The notes beneath the pieces are model-generated. The model was not told the DNA's origin. It searched no databases and saw only the letters and a list, made by a program, of their open reading frames with translations. A program made the position numbers and the translations under genes. Positions 1 through 7,905 of a DNA stretch of 64,000 nucleotides are shown here, in pieces; within the stretch, counting starts at the first letter, position 1, and each line of letters opens with the position of its first letter. The DNA is taken from NCBI RefSeq assembly GCF_014844035.1, contig NZ_CP062159.1, positions 496,001-560,000 of the forward strand. The letters run 5' to 3'. This DNA comes from Flavobacterium sp. MDT1-60. GTDB lineage: Bacteria > Bacteroidota > Bacteroidia > Flavobacteriales > Flavobacteriaceae.

Positions 1-433
1 TATCGCGATTGGGCTGTGACTGAATAACAATTCCCTGATCGACCCATTTGTAATTTTTATCTTTTGGATCTAAAGTTGTATTGGTCGCTACGCCAATCGC
101 CGATGTATTTTTGGCGAAAGCCGAAACGGAATAATACAAATAATAAGTATTGTTATGAAACGAAATATCCGGCGCCCAAATATGATTTTTGAAATCGGCT
201 GCAACGCCATCTGCCCAAACTGGTTTGTCTGCAAAAACGGGAGCTTCTTTGTTCCAGTTTTTTAAATCTTTAGAACTAAAAACACTGATTCCTTTCCCGG
301 TGCAAAACAAATAATAAGTGTCTTTTTGTTTGATGACAACTGGATCGTGCACCACAATTTCCTGTGCAAATGAAACTGAAGCTATCAGCATCAAAAAAGC
401 AGCTAGTGTGTATTTTGTGTTTTTGTAAACCAT
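1..433 (-). CDS. GH43 arabinan-degrading enzyme, N-terminal part (cut by window edge)
   Basis: Partial gene; only the first ~144 codons are inside the window and its 3' end lies before base 1. The translation has a signal peptide (hydrophobic core AAFLMLIASVSFAQ) and then HDPVVIKQKDTYYLF, the first blade of a GH43 five-bladed propeller with the catalytic-base Asp in HDP. WAPDISFHNNTYYLYYS follows, typical of arabinan endo-1,5-alpha-L-arabinosidases. The acid Glu and pKa-modulating Asp would be outside the window. An in-frame ATG also exists at 457; 433 was preferred because it gives a normal-length signal peptide. It is the most distal visible gene of the arabinan locus. Confidence 0.85.
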   Translation of the reverse strand, partial: MVYKNTKYTLAAFLMLIASVSFAQEIVVHDPVVIKQKDTYYLFCTGKGISVFSSKDLKNWNKEAPVFADKPVWADGVAADFKNHIWAPDISFHNNTYYLYYSVSAFAKNTSAIGVATNTTLDPKDKNYKWVDQGIVIQSQPNRD

Positions 434-520
434 ATTAGTGCTATTTTTTTTCACCATATAAGTGATGTAAGTAAATTTAAGTATTGGTGTGGCTGCAAAC
501 TTTTTAAATCATATAAGCCA

Positions 521-583
521 AACTGTAAACTCAGACTGTGACTTTAAAAAATTCGACTGTGACCGAGACTGAGAACTGAACAC
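521..583. repeat. degenerate ACTG-rich intergenic repeat
   Basis: Stretch built from short units such as aactgtaaact, cagactgtgac and gactgagaactga in the gap between two GH43 genes. The same kind of sequence recurs near 6236-6309, also just 3' of a gene in this locus. No coding potential was seen. Its origin is unknown; it resembles the low-complexity palindromic intergenic repeats scattered through this window. Confidence 0.5.
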
Positions 584-586
584 TAA

Positions 587-1558
587 TTACTGTATTCCTT
601 CAGACGTCATCACTACCCGTTTCATCGTTCCGTCTTTGTTATAATATAATTTATCAATACATACTGATCTTCTAAAACTTCCTCCGTCTGGTATTGTTGC
701 TCCATTGTGATAGATAAAATACGATTGTCCTTTAAAATCAATTATTGACTGATGATTGGTATTGCTGTTTCCGGCGATTTCATTTAGAATCCCTTTGAAT
801 TCCCACGGACCCGTAATTGACTTGCTCATGGCGTAAGCGATTTTTTCAGGAAATTCATAAGCATAAGACAAATAATACCAACCTTTGTGTTTGTGAATCC
901 AGGGTGCTTCTGTAAAATGCGGTAACTCTTTTATATGCTGAATTGGCCCGTCTAATTCGATCATATTGTCTTTTAATTTTGCATAATGGCAAGCTGTGTT
1001 TCCCCAAAACAAATACGCTTGTCCATCTGTATCGATATAAACTGTCGGATCGATATCGTCCCAGCTTATATCGCTAAATTTGGTCATATCATTTGTGATT
1101 AACGCTTTTCCCAATGCATCTTTAAATGGTCCGGTTGGGCTGTCAGAAACTGCAATTCCGATTGATTTCCCCGGGATAGTTCCGTGAGAAACGGTTACAT
1201 ACCAGTAAAATTTTCCGTTTTTTTCGATAACCTGTGATGCCCATGCATCTCCTTTCGCCCAAGTAAAATCAGTTACTTTTAAAGGTACCGAATGTGATTC
1301 CCACTTTTTCATATCTGATGAAGAATATACCACCCATTCATTCATCTTATAAAAATGAAAATCTTTTGGTGCTTCGTCATGACCAGCATATAAATACACT
1401 TTATCCTTGTAAACCAATGCTGCCGGGTCTCCGGTATATTGATCTTTGATAATTGGGTTATTGAATTTTGCCGGATCAATCTGAGTTGATTGCGCCACAA
1501 CTGTAGTGCAGGATGCAATCAAAACTAAAAGGGAAAGGCTTGTAATTAGGTTTTTCAT
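587..1558 (-). CDS. GH43 family glycoside hydrolase, lipoprotein
   Basis: 323 aa. Predicted five-bladed propeller glycosidase acting on arabinose- or xylose-containing side chains; I cannot fix the subfamily. The three GH43 acidic residues are visible: Asp44 in YTGDPA (base), Asp170 in DDIDPTVY (pKa modulator) and Glu217 in FTEAPW (acid). The N-terminus (MKNLITSLSLLVLIASC) has a lipobox ending at Cys17, so it is probably a lipoprotein, although VVAQ could also be a signal peptidase I site. It lies in the minus-strand series with other GH43/GH51 enzymes and SusCD, which makes an accessory role in arabinan or arabinoxylan breakdown likely. Confidence 0.85.
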   Translation of the reverse strand: MKNLITSLSLLVLIASCTTVVAQSTQIDPAKFNNPIIKDQYTGDPAALVYKDKVYLYAGHDEAPKDFHFYKMNEWVVYSSSDMKKWESHSVPLKVTDFTWAKGDAWASQVIEKNGKFYWYVTVSHGTIPGKSIGIAVSDSPTGPFKDALGKALITNDMTKFSDISWDDIDPTVYIDTDGQAYLFWGNTACHYAKLKDNMIELDGPIQHIKELPHFTEAPWIHKHKGWYYLSYAYEFPEKIAYAMSKSITGPWEFKGILNEIAGNSNTNHQSIIDFKGQSYFIYHNGATIPDGGSFRRSVCIDKLYYNKDGTMKRVVMTSEGIQ

Positions 1559-1599
1559 TATGGTTCATTTAAAAACGCGTTAAATATTTTTTCACGCAG

Positions 1600-1617
1600 T
1601 CCCGATAGCTATCGGGA
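1600..1617. repeat. 18-bp perfect palindrome
   Basis: TCCCGATAGCTATCGGGA reads identically on both strands. It lies just upstream of the GH43 gene that starts at 1558 and beside the hairpin array at 1677-1838. It looks like a repetitive extragenic palindrome rather than an operator, because a T-rich tract follows and no regulator is near. Confidence 0.6.
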
Positions 1618-1676
1618 GCAGATTTTTTTTATCTTTTTTATTCTTTCTCTAATTCTTTTTAAGTCATCATAAATAA

Positions 1677-1838
1677 GTCCCAACGGGACGAAATGTTTAT
1701 AGAAATTTCATTTGTTTTTTCTAAGAACCCCATCGGGGTGACATATTTTATTTAATTATAAAAACCTAGATGCCGCTCCGCTGGAGCTAAAAGAAAGAAC
1801 ATATTATATTGGCTATAAACATTATGCTCCTCTGGAGC
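1677..1838. repeat. array of four 5-bp-stem/3-nt-loop hairpins, REP-like
   Basis: Four 13-nt hairpins start at 1677 (GTCCC-AAC-GGGAC), 1727 (ACCCC-ATC-GGGGT), 1775 (GCTCC-GCT-GGAGC) and 1826 (GCTCC-TCT-GGAGC), about 50 bp apart. The outer two share an arm reading CTATAAACATT next to the stem, in opposite orientations, so the array is an inverted arrangement of related units. This is the layout of REP/BIME elements that RAYT transposases move. No RAYT gene is in the window. The region fills the 370-bp gap between two GH43 genes. Confidence 0.65.
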
Positions 1839-1932
1839 TTTTAACAATGCAAGCCACTTTCTTAAAATCCATGGCTATTATTTGTTTTTGGAATTTGGAA
1901 TTTTAAAAAATTGGAATTTTGTAATTCATTTT

Positions 1933-3555
1933 CTAATTCACTTTTTTACCCCAAACCGGTAATCCTGTTGCAGTCAAACCAGAATAACTAATAGTTACTT
2001 TTCGGGTTGCTGATTCCCAGTCCCATGCATCTGTTACGTTGCATTTCACTCCGTTTACGGTTAAGATTTTTTTAGTGCTTTCATACGACCAGGTTCCTGT
2101 TACATCTCCACTCACTTTTTTATCAGCAGTTAAATAAATTGTGACTGCTTTTTGGAGGGTTTTGTATTGATAATTCATGGTAATCTGTTCCCAGGTTCCG
2201 ATGAAATTTGCTTCAGTAATTGTCGTTGTTGGCACTCCTGCGTAACGTTCTGCCTCAACAACCGGCCAGCCATCTTCTGTCCATTCGATACCCCGAACAT
2301 GTCCCATCATGACAGCATTTGAAACTGCAATTCCCGGGACTCCTTCCGGCAAACGTGCCTGCGATGCATAATACCATTTTTTGGTATCCGGATTTTGAAA
2401 AACAGCGCAATGTGCAAAACCAACCCAGCCTGTATGATTTTTAAATTGATAGGGATGGGTCAACATTGGAAAACATTCTGCACCATTTGTAATACTGCTT
2501 CCGGTGATAGTTTGATAAGGTCCTAAAATACTTTTTGAACGTGCAACACGTGTATTATAAGCAACTGATAATTCATCATAAGCCAGAAATAAATAGTAAT
2601 ATTGAGTATCTGGATTATACATGATTTCAGGTCCTTCAAGTGCTTGCCAACGATTTGAATTAACATTTCCACGGCCCGCTATTCGTACTCCATAATCGTC
2701 AATTGTTTTTAATTTATCTGGTTTTCCGGTTGTCGGATTCAGTTTTAAAGCTGCAATTCCAGAATGCCAGGAACCGTAAATTAAATATTGATCGCCTTCG
2801 GGAGTCTGAATAAAACTTGGATCGATGGCGTTGAATTTAAAATAAGCATCCCAATCGTTTTCTCCGTTTCGAACATAACTTTTTACGCCGTCTGGTTCAG
2901 AACAAACTACCATTCCTTTATCTGTCCAATTGTTTGAAGCCAAATCATCTGTTTCGGCCAAGCCAATAAAAGCGCGTTCTGACCAGGAAGTATTGGTATC
3001 TGTTCCCACAATTGGATTCGTCACAACAATGCTGTAATACATTCTGAATTTATTCCCTACTTTACGAACGCATGGCGCCCAATATCCATACGTTGGATTT
3101 GTAATAGGAGGTAGTGCGGGCGACATTCTCGCCCTTTTATTGTTCAAAGAATCTTTTACCCAAGCCGGAGCCTGTGTCATTGACGATCCCATGAACTCCC
3201 AATTGATTAAATCTTTTGATCTTCTGTAGAAAAAATGTCCGTTGCCTTCATGAGCATTTCCATAAGAAGCATCCGTCTGATACATATAATAGTATTCTCC
3301 GGATTTTTCTACTGATGGATCATGAACGTTAGCCAAATTCCATTGTGATCTGCTTCCCCAACTTGAAATTGAAGTGTAATTATCTGCATAAGTCGGTCCT
3401 GGAAAAGCTGGTGTAACCACTGGCGGATCAACTACTACCGGTGGATCCGGATTATCAGGTGTTGCAGGATCATCTTTAGAACAGCTGACAACTGCTAGAG
3501 CAAGTGATAACAGCCCGATGTATGCAATTTTTATAATGGAATTGGATTTTTTCAT
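1933..3555 (-). CDS. GH43 extracellular endo-1,5-alpha-L-arabinanase with C-terminal barrel domain
   Basis: 540 aa surface lipoprotein: the lipobox AVVSC puts the lipid on Cys25, followed by a Pro/Asp/Val-rich linker (to ~residue 50). The GH43 propeller spans about 55-430, with Asp79 (NVHDPS), Asp245 (NAIDPS) and Glu307 (ALEGPE) as base, modulator and acid. The last ~95 residues (from about TITEANFIGTWEQI to the end) form a separate beta-rich domain like the C-terminal domain of Bacillus subtilis Abn2-type arabinanases. It should cut linear arabinan internally at the cell surface and feed oligomers to the nearby SusCD pair. The start is supported by the signal sequence. Confidence 0.9.
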   Translation of the reverse strand: MKKSNSIIKIAYIGLLSLALAVVSCSKDDPATPDNPDPPVVVDPPVVTPAFPGPTYADNYTSISSWGSRSQWNLANVHDPSVEKSGEYYYMYQTDASYGNAHEGNGHFFYRRSKDLINWEFMGSSMTQAPAWVKDSLNNKRARMSPALPPITNPTYGYWAPCVRKVGNKFRMYYSIVVTNPIVGTDTNTSWSERAFIGLAETDDLASNNWTDKGMVVCSEPDGVKSYVRNGENDWDAYFKFNAIDPSFIQTPEGDQYLIYGSWHSGIAALKLNPTTGKPDKLKTIDDYGVRIAGRGNVNSNRWQALEGPEIMYNPDTQYYYLFLAYDELSVAYNTRVARSKSILGPYQTITGSSITNGAECFPMLTHPYQFKNHTGWVGFAHCAVFQNPDTKKWYYASQARLPEGVPGIAVSNAVMMGHVRGIEWTEDGWPVVEAERYAGVPTTTITEANFIGTWEQITMNYQYKTLQKAVTIYLTADKKVSGDVTGTWSYESTKKILTVNGVKCNVTDAWDWESATRKVTISYSGLTATGLPVWGKKVN

Positions 3556-3566
3556 TTTTCTATATT

Positions 3567-5114
3567 TTATTTTCCTTCTAAAACAACAACTGAGAAAGGA
3601 GGAATGGTAATTTCAAGTTTTCCTTTTTTGTTTTCGAAACCTTTAAAAACCGTTGGAACGATTTTATTTGGTGTATCGAACGAATTGTGATCTTGTAATT
3701 TAGCTGCTGTCAGAACTGTTCCTGTAAAGTTTTTAACACCAAGATCCTTCACATCAATTTCTATTTTGTTTTTATTTTTTGCATCCACATTTACTATTGA
3801 AATATGAACCGCTCCATTTTTATCTTTTGAAGCTGAAGCTGATACTGCAGGAAGCGTTTCTCCGTTAAAAGTATAATTTGGAGAATTAAAACTTATCGGC
3901 AATAATTTAGCATCCTGATGAACGCTGTACATTTTCATAACATGATACGTTGGCGTAGTTATCATTTTGGCTTTGTCTGTTAAGATCACCGCTTGTAAAA
4001 CGTTAACACATTGTGCTAAGTTTGCCATTTTTACTCTGTCTGCGTGATTGTTGAAAATATTCAAAGTTGCTCCGGCCAAAACGGCATCTCTCATGGTGTT
4101 TTGTTGGTATAAAAATCCAGGATTTGTTCCTTTCTCCACTTCATACCAGCCTCCCCATTCGTCCACCATCATCGCTACTTTTTTCTCCGGATCATATTTG
4201 TCCATGATCGCGCTGTGTTTAGTAACCAGCTCTTCCATTTTTAAAGCCGATTTCATGGTTTTGAAATAACCTTCTTCAGTAAAATTAACGGCATCACCTT
4301 TTTTACCCCAGTCAATTACGGCATAATGATGCACTCCAACTCCGCCTAACATATTTAGCGGAATGTTTTTCATTAAGACTTCTGTCCAATTATAATCTGC
4401 ACTGTTTGATCCTGAAGCAATACGGGTAATTCCGCCTGTATTTTCCCAATCAGACATGAAAGTGGCAAATTTTCTATATTCTCCAGCGTAATATTCTGCT
4501 GTCATATTTCCACCGCATCCCCAGGCTTCATTTCCAATTCCCCAGAATTTAACTTTCCACGGTTCTGTTCTTCCGTTTTTTTTACGCAAATCGCTCATCG
4601 GACTTTTTCCGCTAAAGTTTGTGTATTGTACCCAGTCCGATAATTCCTGAACGGTTCCGCTTCCAACATTTCCTGATAAATACGGTTCTGCTCCAAGCAA
4701 TTCACACATATTCAAAAAATCATGGGTTCCAAAACTGTTGTCTTCAGTTACCCCACCCCACCATTTGTTTACAATAGTTGGTCGTTGTTCTTGTGGGCCA
4801 ATTCCGTCTTTCCAGTGATACGTATCTGCAAAACAACCGCCGGGCCATCTTAAATTTGGAATTTTCAAATCTTTTAAAGCAGCGATAATGTCATTTCTCA
4901 CTCCTTTTGTATTTGGTATTTTTGAAGTATCTCCCACAAAAAATCCTCCGTAAATACAGCGCCCTAAATGTTCAGCAAAATGCCCGTAAATATTTTTATT
5001 GATTGTTGGGGCATCTGCAGTATTTTTTATGGTTACTACTGTCGTTTCATTTTGAGCGAAACTAACCTGATTACAAAGAGTGATAAGAAATGTGATTAAA
5101 AATGCTTTTTTCAT
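3567..5114 (-). CDS. GH51 alpha-L-arabinofuranosidase, secreted
   Basis: 515 aa with a signal peptide cut after SFA at residue 20. It is a (beta/alpha)8 barrel plus C-terminal beta-sandwich. The acid/base is Glu196 in GIGNEAWGCGG and the nucleophile is Glu319 in VDEWGGW, both standard for GH51; WPGGCFADTYHW (~90-101) is the substrate-pocket motif. It releases terminal arabinofuranose from arabino-oligosaccharides and probably acts in the periplasm on the products of the flanking GH43 arabinanases. The gap to the next upstream GH43 gene is 61 bp, consistent with one transcript. Confidence 0.93.
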   Translation of the reverse strand: MKKAFLITFLITLCNQVSFAQNETTVVTIKNTADAPTINKNIYGHFAEHLGRCIYGGFFVGDTSKIPNTKGVRNDIIAALKDLKIPNLRWPGGCFADTYHWKDGIGPQEQRPTIVNKWWGGVTEDNSFGTHDFLNMCELLGAEPYLSGNVGSGTVQELSDWVQYTNFSGKSPMSDLRKKNGRTEPWKVKFWGIGNEAWGCGGNMTAEYYAGEYRKFATFMSDWENTGGITRIASGSNSADYNWTEVLMKNIPLNMLGGVGVHHYAVIDWGKKGDAVNFTEEGYFKTMKSALKMEELVTKHSAIMDKYDPEKKVAMMVDEWGGWYEVEKGTNPGFLYQQNTMRDAVLAGATLNIFNNHADRVKMANLAQCVNVLQAVILTDKAKMITTPTYHVMKMYSVHQDAKLLPISFNSPNYTFNGETLPAVSASASKDKNGAVHISIVNVDAKNKNKIEIDVKDLGVKNFTGTVLTAAKLQDHNSFDTPNKIVPTVFKGFENKKGKLEITIPPFSVVVLEGK

Positions 5115-5175
5115 AATGTGTATTTAAAGATTATAAAGAGGAAGGCTTTGTGAAACCTTCCTCCAAATATTAAAG

Positions 5176-6186
5176 TTAATAAGAAAGTGTAGGCCATCCT
5201 GATGACCATGTAAAATATACAATTTCCAGTTTTGGATTTCCATTGTCAGCGCCATCATAATAATGAACCGCACCTTTTTGTGTTCCGGTAATTCTTGACA
5301 AATGTCCGGGTCCAATATAATTTCCCTGTGTTGCTAAAACTGTTGTTCCACCACCACTCTTTAAATTGACTCCGTTTTTATCTGTAAAAGGTCCAAAGGG
5401 ACTTGTAGAACGACCTACTACAATATAATAAGTACTGTTTACTCCATTGCAGCAAGAACCTCTGTTTACAAACATATAGTAATAACTTCCTTCTTTAATT
5501 AAGCAAGGAGCTTCCCATGAAGCACTATTTCCACCTGCTACAATTGTTCTTGTTCCTGTAGGTTTTCCGGTTGAAACATTAATTTGAACGACGCCAATTC
5601 CGGCATGCCAGGAACCATACGCCATATAAACATTGCTTCCGTCTACCAGAATTGAAGGATCAATTGCGTTTACATCTGAAGCTGAAGAAGAAGCCACAAC
5701 AAGACCTCTGTCTGTCCAATTTGTTCCGGCACTTTGTGAAATAGAAGGGGCCGTTACCAAACCGATTGCAGAAGTAGCAGATCCGAAAGTTGAACAAGAA
5801 TAATACATGTTCCATCGATTATTAAACCATGCTAAATCTGGTGCCCAGAAATTTTTTGTAAAACCCGGAACATATCCGGATATCCAGCCTGGAGTTGAAG
5901 TGAACACTGATGTTCCCCAAGTCCAGCTTGTTAAATTTGTTGAATATGTCATTGGTATATTATCACCTGTTGTAAAAACATAGTAATTAACACCGCTTTT
6001 TATAATTGTGCTCGGGTCGTGTGACGGAACATTTCCGCTGACCGTTTTAGCTGTTAAATTTTTTACCTGAGAATTTTGAGTTGTCTCAACTGAAACTGCC
6101 TCATCATTCGAAGGGATTATAGTATCTTCATTCTGGCAACCTACTAATAATATTGCTAATAAAACAAAACTTGTAATTGTTTTCAT
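5176..6186 (-). CDS. GH43 endo-1,5-alpha-L-arabinosidase, lipoprotein
   Basis: 336 aa. The lipobox LLVGC gives lipidated Cys17, then a Ser/Thr/Asn-rich spacer to ~50. It is a compact single-domain GH43 propeller with Asp57 (SHDPST), Asp176 (NAIDPS) and Glu225 (SWEAPC). The Gly-Ser-Trp-His motif (GSWHAG, ~191-196) is typical of endo-arabinanases. It probably works with the 540-aa arabinanase at the cell surface. It follows susD in the minus-strand series. Confidence 0.9.
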   Translation of the reverse strand: MKTITSFVLLAILLVGCQNEDTIIPSNDEAVSVETTQNSQVKNLTAKTVSGNVPSHDPSTIIKSGVNYYVFTTGDNIPMTYSTNLTSWTWGTSVFTSTPGWISGYVPGFTKNFWAPDLAWFNNRWNMYYSCSTFGSATSAIGLVTAPSISQSAGTNWTDRGLVVASSSASDVNAIDPSILVDGSNVYMAYGSWHAGIGVVQINVSTGKPTGTRTIVAGGNSASWEAPCLIKEGSYYYMFVNRGSCCNGVNSTYYIVVGRSTSPFGPFTDKNGVNLKSGGGTTVLATQGNYIGPGHLSRITGTQKGAVHYYDGADNGNPKLEIVYFTWSSGWPTLSY

Positions 6187-6235
6187 TTGTGATAAAATTT
6201 TAGTTACTACTCTGACTTTAATCTTTTTTTAGTCG

Positions 6236-6309
6236 CAGTTTACAGTCTCAGTATTCAGTCATACTGTAAACTGTGACTGAATACTGAGACTGGTACTGAG
6301 ACTGAAAAC
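6236..6309. repeat. inverted repeat with 19-bp arms, ACTG-rich
   Basis: Left arm 6243-6261 (CAGTCTCAGTATTCAGTCA) and right arm 6274-6292 are exact reverse complements around a 12-nt loop. A second nested pair (GCAGTTTACAGT / ACTGTAAACTG) uses the loop. It lies directly after the susD stop codon and before the GH43 gene, so it could act as an RNA hairpin that separates susD and enzyme expression. It is related in composition to the repeat at 521-583. Confidence 0.65.
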
Positions 6310-6315
6310 TATTTT

Positions 6316-7875
6316 TTAATAACTGTCGTTTTGAACAGTTCCCGGATTGTTATCCATTTCTAATTGCGGAATTGGGAAATATTCTCTTCCTGCCGTATAG
6401 GAGTTAAATTCAGCATCTCTTGATTTTAACCACGCCAGTTTTGTAGCATCCTGTAACCATCCCCAACGACGAATATCATCAAAACGGTGGCCTTCAAGAG
6501 GGAATTCTAAAAATCTTTCGTGGCCAATTTGCTCTCTCATTTGTGCTTGCGACATTCCAGGTTTTGTAGTTGCTAAATTTGGCAAATTAACTCTGTTTCT
6601 CACCATTTGAATATAAGTGTAAGCTCCCGGAGTATCGCCTGTTTCATTTAGAGATTCAGCATACATTAAAAGAATATCAGCATATCTTAATAAACGCTCG
6701 TTGATTCCGGAACGCCAATCGTATTCGTCTGCAAATTCTCCATCTGAATTTTGGTATTTTCTGCAGAATAAATCATTTAAATCTGCCGGACTTGAAGCAT
6801 AAAATGTCGCAAAATCTTTACCATATATTTTCACTCCCGGTTTATTATAAAAGATAGTCGCATCTAAACGAGGATCTACTGTATTTGCAATTGTTTTTTC
6901 TTCCTGATATTCATTAAAAAGTACCCATGTTGGCTGCACATCTGTCCATCCAAAAGCTCTTGGTGCATAAGTGATAGCACGTGCCGAAGTTTTCCCCCAA
7001 CCTGAAGCCGGAGCACCGCCCCAACCTAAATCAACGCCACCTGCATCTCTGCTAAATTGTACTTCGAAAAGAGATTCTGAATTGTTTTCATTAGCAGTAG
7101 TAAAGTTGTCGCGATAGTTAGATACTAAAGAGTAAACCCCTAAATCTATTACTTGTTTAAATGTTGTTCTTGCATTGGCAAAATCTTTAGTAAATAAATA
7201 CGCTTTTCCTAAATATCCTAAAGCAGCTCCTTTTGTAGCACGCCCTTTTTGACCAGCATCTAAACCTGAAACACCCGTATAAGAGGTTGGCAGTAATTCA
7301 GCGGCGGCTTTAAAATCGGCAATAACCTGAGCCCAGCCTTCTGCTTGTGTTTTTTGAGGATAGTACACTGCCAATTCAGTTGGCAACGGAACATTTTTGA
7401 ACATATTTACAGCGTGAAAAAGATACAATCCTCTTAAGAAATACGCCTGCCCTAAAATCCTGTTTTTTAATGCTGCATCTGCAAAAGCAATATTTGGCAA
7501 ATTTGTCAAAACCTGATTAGCACGGTAAATTCCCTGATAATAAGTTTCATAAGCCCATCCATAAATTGCAGCATCTGCTACATTTGAATTAAAGTGACCA
7601 ACGTTATACATTGATGGCCATGGACTATTGGTACGGGAATCATCTGCTTTTGCGTCTAATAAAAGTGGTGTACTACGCATGTAAGTTCCATCAGTTAATA
7701 AACTTCCGTAAGCTGCATTTACGCCTTCAAGTGCGTCCTGATCTGTTTTCCAGAATGAATCAACTGCATCGTTATTAGGATCAAGCTGAGTCAAATCTTC
7801 ATTTTCAACACAGCTAGTTGTTAGCATAGCAAGTGAAAAGAAAACAGCTATATAGTTATATATTTTATATTTCAT
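6316..7875 (-). CDS. susD-like: SusD/RagB-family outer-membrane glycan-binding lipoprotein
   Basis: 519 aa. The signal sequence ends in LTTSC, giving lipidated Cys22. The N-terminal half has the tetratricopeptide-like helices typical of SusD (ILGQAYFLRGLYLFHAVNMF), and the C-terminus has the family hallmark ERLLRYADILLMYAESLNE followed by a GHRFDDIRRWGW block. It caps the SusC channel from outside and captures oligosaccharides. It sits 30 bp downstream of susC. The surrounding arabinanases make arabino-oligosaccharides the likely ligand; the sequence alone does not prove specificity. Confidence 0.95.
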   Translation of the reverse strand: MKYKIYNYIAVFFSLAMLTTSCVENEDLTQLDPNNDAVDSFWKTDQDALEGVNAAYGSLLTDGTYMRSTPLLLDAKADDSRTNSPWPSMYNVGHFNSNVADAAIYGWAYETYYQGIYRANQVLTNLPNIAFADAALKNRILGQAYFLRGLYLFHAVNMFKNVPLPTELAVYYPQKTQAEGWAQVIADFKAAAELLPTSYTGVSGLDAGQKGRATKGAALGYLGKAYLFTKDFANARTTFKQVIDLGVYSLVSNYRDNFTTANENNSESLFEVQFSRDAGGVDLGWGGAPASGWGKTSARAITYAPRAFGWTDVQPTWVLFNEYQEEKTIANTVDPRLDATIFYNKPGVKIYGKDFATFYASSPADLNDLFCRKYQNSDGEFADEYDWRSGINERLLRYADILLMYAESLNETGDTPGAYTYIQMVRNRVNLPNLATTKPGMSQAQMREQIGHERFLEFPLEGHRFDDIRRWGWLQDATKLAWLKSRDAEFNSYTAGREYFPIPQLEMDNNPGTVQNDSY

Positions 7876-7905
7876 TTTAATACGTTTTTAATTGGTTAAA
7901 TCAGT

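Noticed and set aside
1..433. First GH43 gene as a pseudogene
   Set aside because: It is cut only by the window edge; the visible part is intact with signal peptide and catalytic Asp.
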